In this document: piece after piece, positions 7,510 to 14,822 of the stretch
How the letters are laid out: every line of letters starts with the position of its first letter
Numbering within the stretch: the stretch's first letter is position 1
Assembly: GCA_913041905.1 (NCBI GenBank)
Contig: CAJWJQ010000025.1
Coordinates: 1-16,466 of the forward strand
DNA from: GCA-2718845 sp913041905
Lineage (GTDB): Bacteria > Pseudomonadota > Gammaproteobacteria > GCA-002705445 > GCA-002716945
Direction: 5' to 3'
DNA length: 16,466 bases
Notes under the pieces: model-generated
Seen by the model: only the letters and a program-made list of their open reading frames with translations
The model's database searches: none
What the model was told of the DNA's origin: nothing
Made by a program: the position numbers and the translations under genes

Positions 7510-8217
7510 CTATCTCCTTAAAAGAATTATCATAAAAATAAACCCTAGTATAGAGAAAATAAACCACTGTCCTGCATACATATAATGTTTAAGTTGAGGG
7601 TTTTTTTTATATATTTTTTTTAAGCTATATGCGTTATCTTGATTTTCACTCATGATTAATACATAAGGTAATATTTCCTTGTTTAATAAAGATGATTTTT
7701 TATTAATATTAATACTTTGGATTAATAGTGGCCATTTATTTTCATAAATGTCATTGGAGAGCATATAACTGCTTTTATAGTAATAAATATAACCAATAAT
7801 AGGATTCTTTGTTTTTACAATAGATATATCAGGGGTTGACTGTCTATTATTATTACTCACCCATCCTCTGTTAACTAACAATATTTTATCATCAACTTCT
7901 AACGGGGTTATAACATCATAACCTGCTTTTTGATTATAAACTTGATTATCAAGTAAGAATTGTTTTTCTAACACAAAATCTCCAAAAACTTTAATTTTAG
8001 TAAATTCTGAAAGATTTTCATGTAGATTGTAGAGTTCTTTGGGTTCTTTGGAGATATTTTTTAAATATAAATTATAAATATTTTGTTTTTCTTGTCCTCT
8101 TTCTATTTGCCACACACCAAGAAATATACATAATGACATTAAAGGTAAAAAAATAAATAATTTTATAACTTTTGATAAAATTTGTTTCTCTGCTGGTTTT
8201 TGTGTTAAATTAATCAT
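7510..8217 (-). CDS. SURF1-family cytochrome oxidase assembly protein
   Basis: Inner-membrane assembly factor that helps insert heme a into subunit I. The 235 residues show the family layout: an N-terminal helix (about 19-36) followed by GVWQIERG (34-41), a periplasmic domain with LVNRGWV near residue 116, and a C-terminal helix preceded by YAGQWF near 214. No Shine-Dalgarno sequence precedes the ATG. A TATATT hexamer (minus strand, 8227-8232) lies close upstream, so it may have its own promoter inside the oppositely oriented small gene. It is divided from ctaE by that small gene, which starts 5 bp away on the other strand. Family assignment is secure from the paired signatures and the operon. 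Confidence 0.92.
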   Translation of the reverse strand: MINLTQKPAEKQILSKVIKLFIFLPLMSLCIFLGVWQIERGQEKQNIYNLYLKNISKEPKELYNLHENLSEFTKIKVFGDFVLEKQFLLDNQVYNQKAGYDVITPLEVDDKILLVNRGWVSNNNRQSTPDISIVKTKNPIIGYIYYYKSSYMLSNDIYENKWPLLIQSININKKSSLLNKEILPYVLIMSENQDNAYSLKKIYKKNPQLKHYMYAGQWFIFSILGFIFMIILLRR

Positions 8218-8222
8218 CTAAA

Positions 8223-8426
8223 ATGAAATATATAATACTAATTTTACTTACGCTAATTATTTACAATCTATCTTTAGGTTTTTTCTATATTATAAAAGAT
8301 AAAAAGCCATCTAAAAGAGGTTTTCATTCGCTGAAAACAAGGATAGTGCTATCTCTGTTATTATTTTTTCTATTAATTATTGGATATTACTTCGATTTAA
8401 TTGAGCCTCATGGCATCTATAATTAG
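8223..8426 (+). CDS. DUF2909-type twin transmembrane protein
   Basis: A 67-residue membrane protein with two hydrophobic helices (about 2-24 and 44-62) joined by a basic loop, DKKPSKRGFHSLKTR. Pattern, length and position between cytochrome oxidase subunit III and SURF1 match the DUF2909 family of gammaproteobacterial cox loci. Its function is unknown. It is the only gene on the plus strand inside the minus-strand cox operon. It starts 5 bp from the divergent SURF1 start and its TAG overlaps the ctaE stop by four bases (8423-8426). No ribosome-binding site is visible. Operon read-through would produce antisense RNA over the whole gene. A role in oxidase assembly or stability is inferred from context only. 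Confidence 0.82.
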   Translation: MKYIILILLTLIIYNLSLGFFYIIKDKKPSKRGFHSLKTRIVLSLLLFFLLIIGYYFDLIEPHGIYN

Positions 8427-8431
8427 AGCCA
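8411..8431. terminator. Weak bidirectional hairpin at the ctaE / DUF2909 overlapping stops
   Basis: TGGC-a-TCTA pairs with TAGA-GCCA around a TAAT loop: eight base pairs with one bulged A, centred on the two overlapping stop codons. No U-tract follows on either strand, so a real intrinsic terminator is doubtful. It might slow polymerase where the two genes collide. Confidence 0.25.
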
Positions 8432-9289
8432 ATAAACAAAAACAAATAACCCAAGCCAAACAACATCAACGAAGTGCCAATACCATGCTACTGCCTCAAA
8501 ACCAAAGTGATTATCTCCAGAAAAATGTCCTTTGATGCACCTTAAAAGTATCACTGTCAACATTATAGCCCCTAATGTTACATGTAAACCATGAAATCCA
8601 GTTAACATAAAAAAAGTTGACCCATAAATCCCAGTTGTTAATTTTAAATTTAATTCTGAATATGCGTGAATATACTCATATGCTTGAAAAGCAACAAATG
8701 TAAATCCAAGTAATATTGTGAGAATTAAACCGTTTATTAATTTCTTTCTATTTTGCTCTTTTAAACCATGATGGGCATACGTTACTGTTAAACCGCTTGT
8801 TAATAAAATTAGTGTGTTTAATGCTGGTATACCAGATGCTTTCATTAACGTAAAATCACCTCCTACATTTAATGGTCCATTAGAAGGCCAAACATTTTCA
8901 AATTGTGGCCATAAAACTAAATTTGTTGCTGTTTTATAACCATCTCCTCCAAGCCAAGGTAAAGAAAGTTCTCTGGCGTAATATAATGATCCAAAGAATG
9001 CAGAAAAAAACATAACTTCAGAAAATATAAACCAGACCATTCCCCATCTAAAAGAGACATCTACCTGTAAATTATATATTCCTGATTCACTTTCCTGTAT
9101 TACGGTAGAAAACCATCCATATACCATGATAAGTAATAAAGCGAGACCAGTTAACATAATTGTCATTCCGCTTGGGGAACCATTTAAAAAACTTGAAAGA
9201 CCAAGAAACAATATAAGTAAGGATACAGATGAAAGAAATGGCCATTTTGTTCCATGAGGTATATAGTAATTATTATTTGATGCGCTCAT
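8423..9289 (-). CDS. ctaE/coxC: Cytochrome c oxidase subunit III
   Basis: Core subunit III of the aa3 oxidase; it stabilises proton uptake into subunit I and is membrane-embedded with seven helices. The 288 residues start SNNNYYIPHGTKWPF. FSEVMFF carries the conserved Glu91 in a membrane helix. GFHGLHVTLGA and the ending WYWHFVDVVWLGLFVFVYWL are subunit III hallmarks. The ATG has GGAG ten bases upstream. The gene follows ctaG with 4 bp between them and is the last of the structural genes before the reversed small gene. The stop overlaps that gene's stop. Nothing appears truncated. Confidence 0.97.
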   Translation of the reverse strand: MSASNNNYYIPHGTKWPFLSSVSLLILFLGLSSFLNGSPSGMTIMLTGLALLLIMVYGWFSTVIQESESGIYNLQVDVSFRWGMVWFIFSEVMFFSAFFGSLYYARELSLPWLGGDGYKTATNLVLWPQFENVWPSNGPLNVGGDFTLMKASGIPALNTLILLTSGLTVTYAHHGLKEQNRKKLINGLILTILLGFTFVAFQAYEYIHAYSELNLKLTTGIYGSTFFMLTGFHGLHVTLGAIMLTVILLRCIKGHFSGDNHFGFEAVAWYWHFVDVVWLGLFVFVYWL

Positions 9290-9293
9290 AATT

Positions 9294-9830
9294 TTATTTC
9301 TCCAATTTATATCCTAATTGTTTAGTAATATCAAACATAGTGTAAGCAAGAACTAAGCTAGTCGCTTCGGTAGGTAATTTTTCATCAACTATAAATTGAA
9401 CAGCTAATTCTTTTGTTTCATTACCGTTAATTTGTTGATGAGTAAAACAAAAACATTCAATTTTCTTAAAATATTCAGCATATTTTCCTGGTGTAATACT
9501 TGGGTTTGCGGTCGCTAACAAAGTCTCGTTAGATTTATTTGTAAGGGTATAAAATGTTGTATAAATTTTTCCAGGTTGAACAACCATTTCTTTTTTACCA
9601 GGAGAAAATTTAAAAGGAGCAGAATTTATAACATTAGAAGTAAATTGAACTCTAACAAACCTCTCTACTGGTTTTTCTATAACCGATGCAGAATTTATAC
9701 TTCCTGTTTTACCATTTAAACCAGTTATTTCACAAAATACTTCATAAATAGGTACCAACATATAGGAAAAACCGAACATAAATACAGTAAAAGCTGTTAA
9801 TAGATAATATGTTTTTATTTTTTTATTCAT
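9294..9830 (-). CDS. ctaG: Cytochrome c oxidase assembly protein CtaG/Cox11 (CuB insertion)
   Basis: Membrane-anchored copper chaperone that delivers copper to the CuB site of subunit I. The 178 residues comprise one N-terminal helix (about 8-28) and a periplasmic immunoglobulin-like domain. The copper-binding CFCF motif is at residues 126-129, in KKIECFCFTHQ, and the additional conserved cysteine is C33 in YEVFCEITG. The start ATG overlaps the ctaD stop by four bases (ATGA) and no Shine-Dalgarno is seen, so it is probably translated by coupling to ctaD. This fits stoichiometric assembly of subunit I. The family is unambiguous. It is Cox11-type and not the unrelated Bacillus CtaG. Confidence 0.96.
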   Translation of the reverse strand: MNKKIKTYYLLTAFTVFMFGFSYMLVPIYEVFCEITGLNGKTGSINSASVIEKPVERFVRVQFTSNVINSAPFKFSPGKKEMVVQPGKIYTTFYTLTNKSNETLLATANPSITPGKYAEYFKKIECFCFTHQQINGNETKELAVQFIVDEKLPTEATSLVLAYTMFDITKQLGYKLEK

Positions 9831-11395
9831 TCTACTTTAGGGGGTTCTTCAAAAGAATGATAAGGAGGTGGTGATGGCAAAGTCCATTCTAAACCTTCAG
9901 CTCCTTCCCAAACTTTATTATCTGCTGTGACATCTTGTTGAAGTGTTTTATACAAAATATAAAGAAATAAAATTTGAGCTATTCCAAAACCAAAAGACCC
10001 TATTGTTGAAATAGCATTAAAATCAGTAAATTGGACAGCATAATCAGGTATCCTTCTAGGCATACCTGCTAACCCAACAAAATGTTGAGGAAAAAATGTT
10101 ATATTTACAAAAATTGTTGTAAGCCAAAAATGAATTTTTCCTAAAGTCTCGTCATACATTTTACCAGTCCATTTTGGTAGCCAAAAATAAACAGCTGCTA
10201 TTACAGCAAAAATTGCTCCTGGAACAAGCACATAATGGAAATGTGCAACTATAAAATAGGTGTCATGATATTGAAAATCAACAGGTGTAATTGCCATCAT
10301 TAGACCAGAAAAACCTCCTATCGTAAAAAGCACTATGAATGCTAATGAAAATAGCATAGGAGTTTCAAACGTCATTGATCCTTGCCACATTGTAGCTATC
10401 CAGTTAAATACCTTTACTCCTGTTGGTACAGCAATAAGCATAGTTGTCATCATAAAAAATATTTCTCCAGCAAGAGGCATCCCAACAGTAAACATATGAT
10501 GTGCCCAAACAATAAAAGATAGTAAAGCAATAGAAGCGGTAGCATAAACCATAGAATCATAACCAAAAAGCTTCTTCCTAGAAAACGCAGGGATAATTGT
10601 AGAAATAACTCCAAAAGCTGGAAGTATTAAAATATAGACTTCAGGGTGACCAAAAAACCAAAAAATATGTTGAAACATAACGGGATCTCCACCACCTGAT
10701 GCTGTAAAGAAACTTGTTCCAAAAAAGCGATCAGTTAATAACATGGTTACAGCGCCTGCTAGCACTGGCATTACTGCAATTAATAAGAATGCCGTAATTA
10801 ACCAAGTCCATACAAACATAGGCATTTTCATTAAAGTCATGCCAGGGGCTCTCATATTTAATATCGTTGCAATTATATTTATTGCTCCTAAAATTGACGA
10901 TAATCCAAGTAAATGAACTGAGAAAATAGCGTAAGGTAATGCATCTCCTCCTTGAAGTACTAGTGGTGGATACAAAGTCCAGCCAGCAGCAGGAGCTCCC
11001 CCTTCAAAAAATAATGTACTAGCTAACATGCTAAGAGCAAATGGTAAAATCCAAAAACTCCAATTATTAAGTCTTGGTAGAGCCATATCTGGAGCTCCAA
11101 TCATAAGTGGTACTTGCCAATTAGCCAAACCAACTAATGCAGGCATTAGTGCGCCAAAAATCATTATAAGAGCATGCATTGTAGTCATTTGATTGAAAAA
11201 ATCTGGATTAACCAATTGTAAACCAGGCTGAAATAATTCAGCTCTAATTATTAATGCCATCGCTCCACCAACAAAAAACATTGTTAGAGATAAAAATAAA
11301 TATAAAGTACCAATATCTTTGTGATTGGTAGTCGTAATCCATCTCATGATTCCAGTTTTATGGTCTTCGTGTAAATGATCTGCGTCTGTATTCAT
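9827..11395 (-). CDS. ctaD/coxA: Cytochrome c oxidase subunit I (aa3-type)
   Basis: Catalytic subunit of the proton-pumping terminal oxidase, with twelve helices and 522 residues. Metal ligands are all visible: His74 (TMHALIMIF) and His387 for heme a; His250 (FGHPEVY) with Tyr254, His299 and His300 for CuB; and His385 in VAHFHYVLVPG for heme a3. Asp103 (APDMALPRLNNWSFW) marks the D proton channel, Glu252 is the helix VI glutamate and Lys328 (TGVKVF) the K channel. It is therefore an A1-type heme-copper oxidase. The ATG has a weak AAGAGAG ribosome-binding site. ctaC lies 11 bp upstream and ctaG overlaps its end. Codon use looks less AT-biased than its neighbours, as expected for a highly conserved protein. 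Confidence 0.99.
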   Translation of the reverse strand: MNTDADHLHEDHKTGIMRWITTTNHKDIGTLYLFLSLTMFFVGGAMALIIRAELFQPGLQLVNPDFFNQMTTMHALIMIFGALMPALVGLANWQVPLMIGAPDMALPRLNNWSFWILPFALSMLASTLFFEGGAPAAGWTLYPPLVLQGGDALPYAIFSVHLLGLSSILGAINIIATILNMRAPGMTLMKMPMFVWTWLITAFLLIAVMPVLAGAVTMLLTDRFFGTSFFTASGGGDPVMFQHIFWFFGHPEVYILILPAFGVISTIIPAFSRKKLFGYDSMVYATASIALLSFIVWAHHMFTVGMPLAGEIFFMMTTMLIAVPTGVKVFNWIATMWQGSMTFETPMLFSLAFIVLFTIGGFSGLMMAITPVDFQYHDTYFIVAHFHYVLVPGAIFAVIAAVYFWLPKWTGKMYDETLGKIHFWLTTIFVNITFFPQHFVGLAGMPRRIPDYAVQFTDFNAISTIGSFGFGIAQILFLYILYKTLQQDVTADNKVWEGAEGLEWTLPSPPPYHSFEEPPKVE

Positions 11396-11406
11396 ATGCT
11401 TCTCTC

Positions 11407-12204
11407 TTATTTTTTGTTTGCAATTTTATTATTGTTTTGCTGATTCATAACCCACTTTTCATATTCTGCTTTAGATACGGCTTTAACAACAATGGGCATA
11501 AAAGCATGATCTTTCCCGCATAATTCAGCACACTGGCCTCTATAAATTCCTGGTTTATTAATATTAAACCACATTTCATTTACAAATCCTGGCACGGCAT
11601 CTTTTTTCCCACCTAATTCTGGCACCCACCAAGCATGTATAACATCGCTTGCTGTTAGAAGTAATCTAATTTTTGCATTGATAGGAAGCACTATAGGGTT
11701 ATCAACTTCTAATAAATAATTTTTAACATTCCTAACATCTACCCCAGAATTTAGCTTTCTTGCCTTATTACTCTCACTATCAATTCTACTTAAAAAAGAT
11801 ACATTATCCTCTAGATACTCATACTTCCACATCCATTGGTATCCTGTAACTTTGAGTGTTACCTCAGCCTCAGATGTATCCTCCATTAATATTAGCGCTT
11901 GTGTCGCTGGAATTGCCATGCCAACTAATATTAAAAAAGGTATTACAGTCCAAATAATTTCAACTTTTGTATTTTCGTGAAAGTTTGCTGGGACCGCTCC
12001 TTTAGATTTTCTGTGGTGTATTATTGAGTAAAACATAACGCCAAAAACGCCAATGCCTATTATTACGGTTATATAAAAAATTAGCATATGTAAATCATAT
12101 GCCAAAATACTTGTTGGGGTTACACCTCTTGGTAGATTTACTTCCCAATCACCTAAGGCTAAAGCTGGTATCGTGGATAATAAAAAAACAATAAAATTCC
12201 GCAT
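11407..12204 (-). CDS. ctaC/coxB: Cytochrome c oxidase subunit II (CuA)
   Basis: Accepts electrons from cytochrome c through the binuclear CuA centre and passes them to subunit I. The 265 residues comprise a signal peptide (1-18, ending ALALG), two membrane helices (about 38-60 and 82-104) and a periplasmic cupredoxin domain. CuA ligands are His190 (DVIHAWWVPELG), Cys225, Glu227, Cys229, His233 and Met236 (GQCAELCGKDHAFM). The aromatic patch GYQWMWKYEY (121-130) for electron entry is present. The protein ends soon after the CuA motif, so it lacks the fused cytochrome c domain found in some gammaproteobacterial CoxB proteins. A free electron donor is needed. It is the first gene of the oxidase operon, and AGGGA lies a few bases before the ATG. 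Confidence 0.98.
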   Translation of the reverse strand: MRNFIVFLLSTIPALALGDWEVNLPRGVTPTSILAYDLHMLIFYITVIIGIGVFGVMFYSIIHHRKSKGAVPANFHENTKVEIIWTVIPFLILVGMAIPATQALILMEDTSEAEVTLKVTGYQWMWKYEYLEDNVSFLSRIDSESNKARKLNSGVDVRNVKNYLLEVDNPIVLPINAKIRLLLTASDVIHAWWVPELGGKKDAVPGFVNEMWFNINKPGIYRGQCAELCGKDHAFMPIVVKAVSKAEYEKWVMNQQNNNKIANKK

Positions 12205-12295
12205 TAATCTTCCCTGCTAATTTGAGTGTTATTCTAACAAAATATTAGTATTTATGGAATTTCTAATTTAAGAAAATATAACCTTTTGATATAAG
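12205..12295 (-). promoter_or_regulatory. Leader and probable promoter region of the cox operon
   Basis: A 91-bp gap between bioC and ctaC, both on the minus strand. TTGACT at its upstream edge (12294-12299) has no good -10 at 16-18 bp. TAGAAT (12231-12236) is a possible -10, but its -35 is poor. AGGGA shortly before the ATG is the ribosome-binding site. No terminator for bioC is visible, so read-through from bioC is possible. Confidence 0.4.
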
Positions 12296-12299
12296 TCAA
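12286..12299 (-). promoter_or_regulatory. FNR/Anr-like binding site upstream of the cox operon
   Basis: The 14 bases read TTGAC-TTAT-ATCAA on the minus strand, nine of ten matches to TTGAT-N4-ATCAA. The site lies 82-95 bp before the ctaC ATG and overlaps the bioC stop codon. Oxygen-responsive Anr/FNR control of terminal oxidases is known in Pseudomonas. In DNA this AT-rich a single-mismatch hit is expected about once or twice per window by chance, so the position is the main support. Confidence 0.4.
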
Positions 12300-13120
12300 A
12301 TTTTTTTTATTTCTATGAAATTAGAGCTTTTTTTACCTGTTCTTTTTACTTTCTTCCATGATGCTCCATATATCACCTCATATGTTACTGGATACATCAT
12401 TTTTTTAGTTTTTGGATATAAATTAATAATTTTTTTATACATAGATTTAGTGATATTGTTTCCATGGCTGTTTATTAATGTATTAGCTCCTATTTTTTTT
12501 ATAGAATTAAAAACATTATGTACGCTAGGGTATTCTATAGTAATCTTTTCAACGTCTATAACAGGGTCATCAAAACCTGTGGTTAATAATATGTCTCCGT
12601 AAATATGCATATCATGAAATAAATTAATATGATCTTTATCATCTATTAATTTATATGTTTCTTTCAATTCACTTAAGGTATCAGGTCCTACTGTTGTAAA
12701 CATAAACAGCCCGTTTTCATTAAGTATTTCATATATGTCATAAAAAATTTTTTCAATTTCTTTACACCAGTGCAAAGTTAAGCTTGAGACTATAAGGTCG
12801 TATTGTGGTTCTTTGAGCGGTAGGCTTTCTATATCAGCACATATTGTCTCAAAACCTGGGTCCTTAAGTTTACATTGACGTAACATTTCTGATGAAAAAT
12901 CTAAACAAGTAATGCAGGCGTTTGGATATAATTTTTTAAGTGATAATGATAAATGCCCTGTTCCACAACCAAGATCTAGTATATTTTTTGGGGAAATTTT
13001 TATAAATTTAAGCTTTTCTATCATTCTTAATGAAATCTCTTTTTGTATAAGAGAGTATTTATCATAAGTTGAAGCTCTAGTATTAAATGATTTTAAAATT
13101 CTTGATTTGTAATTATTCAT
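12296..13120 (-). CDS. bioC: Malonyl-ACP O-methyltransferase
   Basis: SAM-dependent enzyme that methylates malonyl-ACP and lets fatty acid synthesis build the pimelate moiety of biotin. The 274 residues include the SAM motif ILDLGCGTGH (47-56) and the second acidic motif CADIESLPL. BioC-specific stretches follow: SSLTLHWC, FTTVGPDTLSELKE and, near the C-terminus, TYEVIYGASWK. An N-terminal FNTRASTYDKYSLIQ is also typical. No other biotin gene is nearby, although bioC usually clusters with bioB, bioF or bioH in gammaproteobacteria. It diverges from plsY and runs into the cox operon. No ribosome-binding site is visible; TATAAT on the minus strand at 13150-13155 could be its -10. The UbiE-like methyltransferase family is broad, but the family-specific blocks favour BioC. 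Confidence 0.88.
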   Translation of the reverse strand: MNNYKSRILKSFNTRASTYDKYSLIQKEISLRMIEKLKFIKISPKNILDLGCGTGHLSLSLKKLYPNACITCLDFSSEMLRQCKLKDPGFETICADIESLPLKEPQYDLIVSSLTLHWCKEIEKIFYDIYEILNENGLFMFTTVGPDTLSELKETYKLIDDKDHINLFHDMHIYGDILLTTGFDDPVIDVEKITIEYPSVHNVFNSIKKIGANTLINSHGNNITKSMYKKIINLYPKTKKMMYPVTYEVIYGASWKKVKRTGKKSSNFIEIKKI

Positions 13121-13165
13121 AATTTAACTATTTAAAAAACTCATTATTAATTATATATTAATCAA
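13121..13165. promoter_or_regulatory. 45-bp divergent promoter region, bioC / plsY
   Basis: Purely AT-rich. On plus, TATATT (13154-13159) places a predicted transcription start exactly at the plsY ATG at 13166. On minus, TATAAT (13150-13155) would give bioC a leader of about 22 nt. The two hexamers overlap, so the two transcripts would compete. No recognisable -35 elements or Shine-Dalgarno sequences are present. Confidence 0.4.
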
Positions 13166-13756
13166 ATGTTAGAAAATATGATTAATGATTATTTAGCAGT
13201 TATTTGTATATTGATGTATTTAATTGGGTCAATACCATTTGCTGTTATTGTATCAAAGGCTTTTTCTTTGCCAGACCCTCGATATTATGGATCCAATAAT
13301 CCTGGTGCGACCAATGTTTACAGAAGTGGTAATAAACTTGCTGCTGGTATAACTTTAATTGGAGACTTTTTGAAAGGGTATATCCCAACAGTATTGTTAT
13401 TTAATTTTAATTTATTAAATTATGAAATATATGTTTTGGCGCTTTTAATTTTGTTAGGACATATTTTCCCAATTACTCTTAAATTCAAAGGAGGAAAAGG
13501 TGTTGCAACTTCTCTAGGAATTATTCTTGCTTTAAATAATTTACTAGGAATTAGTGTAATATTGATTTGGTTGATTATTTTTTTAATATCAAGAGTTTCA
13601 GGCTTATCGGCTATAATAAGTTTTTTATTTTTACCTATTATTTTTTTAATTCTTAAAGAACATGAATTTATGTTGGCATTGTCTATTATTAATATGATTA
13701 CTATTTTATTAACGCACAGAAAAAATATCTATGAGTATATTTTAAAAAAACCTTGA
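13166..13756 (+). CDS. plsY: Glycerol-3-phosphate acyltransferase (acyl-phosphate dependent)
   Basis: Inner-membrane enzyme that transfers an acyl chain from acyl-phosphate to glycerol-3-phosphate, the first step of phospholipid synthesis. At 196 residues with about six helices it has the normal size. The three family motifs are complete: GSIPF (21-25), GSNNPGATNVYR (42-53) with DFLKG soon after, and GHIFPITLKFKGGKGVAT (98-115). The first ATG (13166) has no ribosome-binding site; an in-frame ATG at 13178 (residue 5) gives a more typical N-terminus and is a fair alternative. The 3' end overlaps the tsaD 3' end by 15 bp. plsY beside tsaD and rpsU is a common gammaproteobacterial arrangement. 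Confidence 0.95.
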   Translation: MLENMINDYLAVICILMYLIGSIPFAVIVSKAFSLPDPRYYGSNNPGATNVYRSGNKLAAGITLIGDFLKGYIPTVLLFNFNLLNYEIYVLALLILLGHIFPITLKFKGGKGVATSLGIILALNNLLGISVILIWLIIFLISRVSGLSAIISFLFLPIIFLILKEHEFMLALSIINMITILLTHRKNIYEYILKKP

Positions 13757-14734
13757 TATAGAATCAGGGTTTATTTCTAAGTTATTAGTAAAGTGAGATT
13801 TTGATTTAATCCATCCTAGATAAGCTATCATTGCTCCATTATCTGTACTAAATTCAATATCAGGAAAAAATATATTTTTTAGTTTGGCTTCATTTTGAAA
13901 CCTATTTCTTAACTTTTTATTTGCGCTTACCCCGCCAGTTATAACAATATTATCAACTCCTAACTCATTTGACGCTTTAACTGTTTTTGTAATTAGAACA
14001 TCTATGATAGAGCTTTCAAAATCATGTGAAATATCTGCTATTGAATTTTTATTCAATTTAATATTGTTTATTGTTTGTATAACGCTAGTTTTTAAACCAC
14101 TAAAACTAAAATTATAATCTTTACTTTTAATCATTGGTCTAGGAAATTTATAAGATGATTTTTGTATTTTTTCTGCTTTTTTAGAAATTTCAGGCCCTCC
14201 CGGATATGATAAACCCAAATGTCTAGCTACCTTATCAAATACTTCTCCGGCTGAATCATCTAGAGTTTTCCCTAAGACTCTACAATTAGAATTTTTTTCT
14301 ATTAAAGACAAAATGGTATGTCCACCAGAAACTAATAAGGACACGAAAGGAGGTTTAAGATTCTTTTCTGAAATCATTGCTGAAAAAATATGTGCTTCTA
14401 AATGATCTATTTCTATAGATTTAATATTTAATGACCATGCTAATGATTTTGCAAAAGCCGCTCCAGTTAATAATGGTCCTAATAATCCAGGGCCATTAGT
14501 AAATGCAATTAAATTTATTTGATTAAGATTAATTTTGTTATTCTTTAATAAACCATCTAATAATGGTACTAATTTTTTAATATGGTCTCTTGATGCTAGC
14601 TCAGGTACAATCCCACCATATTTACTATGAATTGTATGTTGCGAATTTACAACATGTCCCAACATCCCTGTTTTTGAATCAAAGATAGCTAATGCTGTTT
14701 CATCGCACGAAGATTCTATGCCTAAAATTATCAA
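13742..14734 (-). CDS. tsaD: tRNA N6-adenosine threonylcarbamoyltransferase
   Basis: Catalytic subunit that moves the threonylcarbamoyl group from TC-AMP to A37 of ANN-decoding tRNAs (t6A). The 330 residues show the ASKHA-fold signatures: GIESSCDET (5-13), GGIVPELASR (40-49), the metal ligands His111 and His115 (DHLEAHIF), SGGHT (136-140), NFSFSGLKT, GGVSANKKLR and the final STDNGAMIAYLG. The start codon is TTG, giving MIILGIESS as in other TsaD proteins, with GAGGG six bases upstream. No in-frame ATG lies before the next stop upstream. It is transcribed alone, divergent from rpsU. The end overlaps plsY by 15 bp and contains an intrinsic terminator. Identity is certain; tsaB and tsaE are not in the window. 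Confidence 0.97.
   Translation of the reverse strand: MIILGIESSCDETALAIFDSKTGMLGHVVNSQHTIHSKYGGIVPELASRDHIKKLVPLLDGLLKNNKINLNQINLIAFTNGPGLLGPLLTGAAFAKSLAWSLNIKSIEIDHLEAHIFSAMISEKNLKPPFVSLLVSGGHTILSLIEKNSNCRVLGKTLDDSAGEVFDKVARHLGLSYPGGPEISKKAEKIQKSSYKFPRPMIKSKDYNFSFSGLKTSVIQTINNIKLNKNSIADISHDFESSIIDVLITKTVKASNELGVDNIVITGGVSANKKLRNRFQNEAKLKNIFFPDIEFSTDNGAMIAYLGWIKSKSHFTNNLEINPDSISRFF
13744..13772 (-). terminator. Intrinsic terminator of tsaD, embedded in the tsaD and plsY 3' ends
   Basis: On the minus strand a ten-bp stem (AAACCCTGAT with ATCAAGGTTT, one G-U-type pair) and a five-base loop are followed directly by a run of seven T. The stem is made of the last codons of tsaD and also covers the plsY stop codon. 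In the plus direction the same hairpin is followed by TTTATTTCT, so it may also weakly stop plsY transcription. Confidence 0.72.
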
Positions 14735-14822
14735 TAACTGCCCTCAAAATACCGTTAAATATATTGCTTTATTAGTATAATCAAGTAATATTACGCCATT
14801 ATAAACTATTTTATGTAAATAT
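14735..14822. promoter_or_regulatory. Divergent promoter region, tsaD / rpsU
   Basis: An 88-bp AT-rich gap. On plus, TATAAT (14776-14781) and TATAAA (14800-14805) are candidate -10 elements for rpsU, neither with a good -35. The leader contains no Shine-Dalgarno before the rpsU ATG. On minus, TATACT (14774-14779) could serve tsaD, whose GAGGG ribosome-binding site is clear. Confidence 0.4.

Noticed and set aside
12285..12308. Hairpin TTTGAT/GTCAAA followed by T8 on the plus strand, terminator-like
   Set aside because: No plus-strand gene ends here, the stem is short, and the T8 is simply the lysine- and phenylalanine-rich end of bioC on the other strand.
12315..12602. Plus-strand hydrophobic ORF of 95 codons inside bioC
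   Set aside because: Hydrophobic only because it is the complement of lysine- and asparagine-rich codons; no independent support.
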